Assembly: GCA_003646355.1 (NCBI GenBank)
Contig: QNFO01000054.1
Location: 1 to 7,224, forward strand
DNA from: Gammaproteobacteria bacterium
GTDB taxonomy: Bacteria > Pseudomonadota > Gammaproteobacteria > Pseudomonadales > Porticoccaceae
DNA: 7,224 nucleotides
Direction: 5' to 3'
The position numbers were made by a program, and so were the translations under genes. Each line of letters begins with the position of its first letter. Positions within the stretch are counted from its first letter, which is position 1. This document shows, piece by piece, positions 6,375 through 7,224 of the stretch. The notes under the pieces are model-generated. The model saw only the letters and a program-made list of their open reading frames with translations. It made no database searches and was not told the origin of the DNA.

Positions 6375-6419
6375 TCGACCAATTGACAAATTTTCATTTC
6401 GACGAGACGAAGACATATT

Positions 6420-7224
6420 ATGAGCACCACGAACTCGAACTACCCTGAAATCCGCGAAGCGGTGGCCAAACTTTGCAGCAATTTCCCCGGCGAATACTGG
6501 CGTGCCCTGGACGATACCGATACCTATCCCACCGAGTTTGTGCAGGCTTTGACCGATGCGGGCTTCCTCTCGGTATTGATCCCTGAAGAATATGGCGGTG
6601 CCGGTCTGCCCATTGAGGCGGGTTGTGTGATTCTTGAAGAGATTCAGCGCAGTGGTTGTAACGGTGGCGCCTGCCACGCTCAGATGTACACCATGGGTAC
6701 GTTACTGCGCCACGGCACCGAAGAGCAGAAGAAGAAATACCTGCCCGGCATTGCCGAGGGTTCACTGCGACTACAGGCCTTTGGTGTTACCGAGCCCACC
6801 AGTGGTACCGACACGACACGCATTCGCACCATGGCTGTGCGCGATGGTGACGACTACGTTATCAACGGCCAGAAGGTGTTTATCTCCCGTACCGAGCACT
6901 CCGATCTCATGGTGCTGCTGGTGCGCACCACGCCCCGCGATGAGTGCAAGAAGCCCTCCGATGGCATGTCGGTATTTTTGGTTGATATGCGTGAAGTGCT
7001 GGGTAAGGGCCTGACCATTAACCCCATTAAAACCATGCTCAACCACGCCACTACCGAGTTGTTTTTTGACGATATGCGCGTGCCTGCCGCCAATATGCTC
7101 GGTGCTGAGGGTAAAGGCTTTAAGTGCATTCTTGACGGCATGAACGCCGAACGCATTTTGATCGCCTCTGAGTGTATTGGCGATGCCCGCTTCTTTATCG
7201 AGCGCGCCAGTACCTATGCTTGTG
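6420..7224 (+). CDS. Acyl-CoA dehydrogenase, partial (runs off right edge)
   Basis: The first 268 residues of a flavin acyl-CoA dehydrogenase, which would form a 2-enoyl-CoA in the cytoplasm. The N-terminal helical domain holds LIPEEYGGAG (53-62) and the HGTEEQKKKYLPGIAEG segment (98-114). The beta domain shows FGVTEPTSGTDT (121-132), the FAD/substrate signature, and INGQKVFISRTEHSDL (148-163). FFDDMRVPAANMLG (215-228) and GFKCILDGMNAERI (233-246) lead into the C-terminal domain, whose catalytic glutamate is beyond the window. The form GVTEPTSGTDT/ISRTEHSDL marks a subfamily distinct from both other dehydrogenases here. The ATG at 6420 is preceded only by a weak purine-rich stretch (CGAAGA, 6408-6413), but the N-terminus looks complete. 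Its 270-bp upstream spacer suggests its own promoter. The substrate is not determinable. Confidence 0.93.
   Translation, partial: MSTTNSNYPEIREAVAKLCSNFPGEYWRALDDTDTYPTEFVQALTDAGFLSVLIPEEYGGAGLPIEAGCVILEEIQRSGCNGGACHAQMYTMGTLLRHGTEEQKKKYLPGIAEGSLRLQAFGVTEPTSGTDTTRIRTMAVRDGDDYVINGQKVFISRTEHSDLMVLLVRTTPRDECKKPSDGMSVFLVDMREVLGKGLTINPIKTMLNHATTELFFDDMRVPAANMLGAEGKGFKCILDGMNAERILIASECIGDARFFIERASTYAC

Larger units (their letters stand above)
6150..6419. other. 270-bp intergenic region with several small hairpins
   Basis: This non-coding spacer separates the small membrane protein from the third acyl-CoA dehydrogenase. Besides the terminator-like stem at 6155-6173, it holds a 6-bp stem with TTTA loop at 6187-6202 (one G-U pair), a spaced inverted repeat at 6216-6253, a 4-bp GC stem followed by six Ts at 6295-6314, and a 6-bp AT-rich hairpin at 6359-6374. 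A TTGACA hexamer at 6383-6388 has no usable -10 at 16-18 bp; the nearest, TATTAT at 6416-6421, is 27 bp away and overlaps the start codon. I see no clear promoter, known riboswitch or RNA gene. Confidence 0.55.

Noticed and set aside
6383..6388. TTGACA as the -35 box for the third dehydrogenase
   Set aside because: No -10 lies at 16-18 bp; the nearest TATTAT is 27 bp away and overlaps the ATG.
6279..6765. Minus-strand open frames under the third acyl-CoA dehydrogenase
   Set aside because: The plus-strand frame gives an unmistakable dehydrogenase; the antisense frames are its shadows.

Overview
The window looks like chromosome of an aerobic, probably marine or environmental gammaproteobacterium. 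Base composition is near 50 % G+C, the acyl-CoA dehydrogenases are of the types common in Pseudomonas, Marinobacter and Spongiibacter relatives, and a small membrane protein resembles the DUF3094 family, which I recall from gammaproteobacteria. The taxonomic reading is inference from protein style, not a search.

Layout, left to right. Positions 1-252 (minus) hold the first 84 codons of an acyl-CoA dehydrogenase that runs off the left edge. Positions 318-3869 (minus) encode a 1183-residue hybrid sensor kinase with no membrane segment: PAS, GAF, four further PAS, HisKA, ATPase and receiver. It lies 65 bp upstream of the left dehydrogenase on the same strand. Positions 3870-4079 form a 210-bp divergent spacer, which carries a short 18-bp-period direct repeat next to the plus-strand gene. 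Positions 4080-5897 (plus) encode a complete long-type acyl-CoA dehydrogenase (FadE/DmdC-like, with an extra C-terminal domain). It is followed after 60 bp by a small one-helix membrane protein (5958-6149) and a weak terminator. A 270-bp spacer rich in small hairpins leads to a third, different acyl-CoA dehydrogenase (6420 to the right edge, partial).

The theme is fatty-acid or other acyl-CoA oxidation, with three dehydrogenases of different subfamilies around one large cytoplasmic sensor kinase. The kinase shares a direction with one dehydrogenase and a divergent spacer with another, so a role in controlling acyl-CoA catabolism is plausible but unproven. No DNA-binding response regulator is visible. 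The most notable detail is that the PAS domain directly before the kinase core aligns without gaps to the FixL haem PAS as I recall it. The haem-ligand histidine position is kept (H740) but the distal arginine is replaced by alanine (A760). There are no RNA genes, CRISPR arrays, insertion sequences or other mobile elements that I can see.
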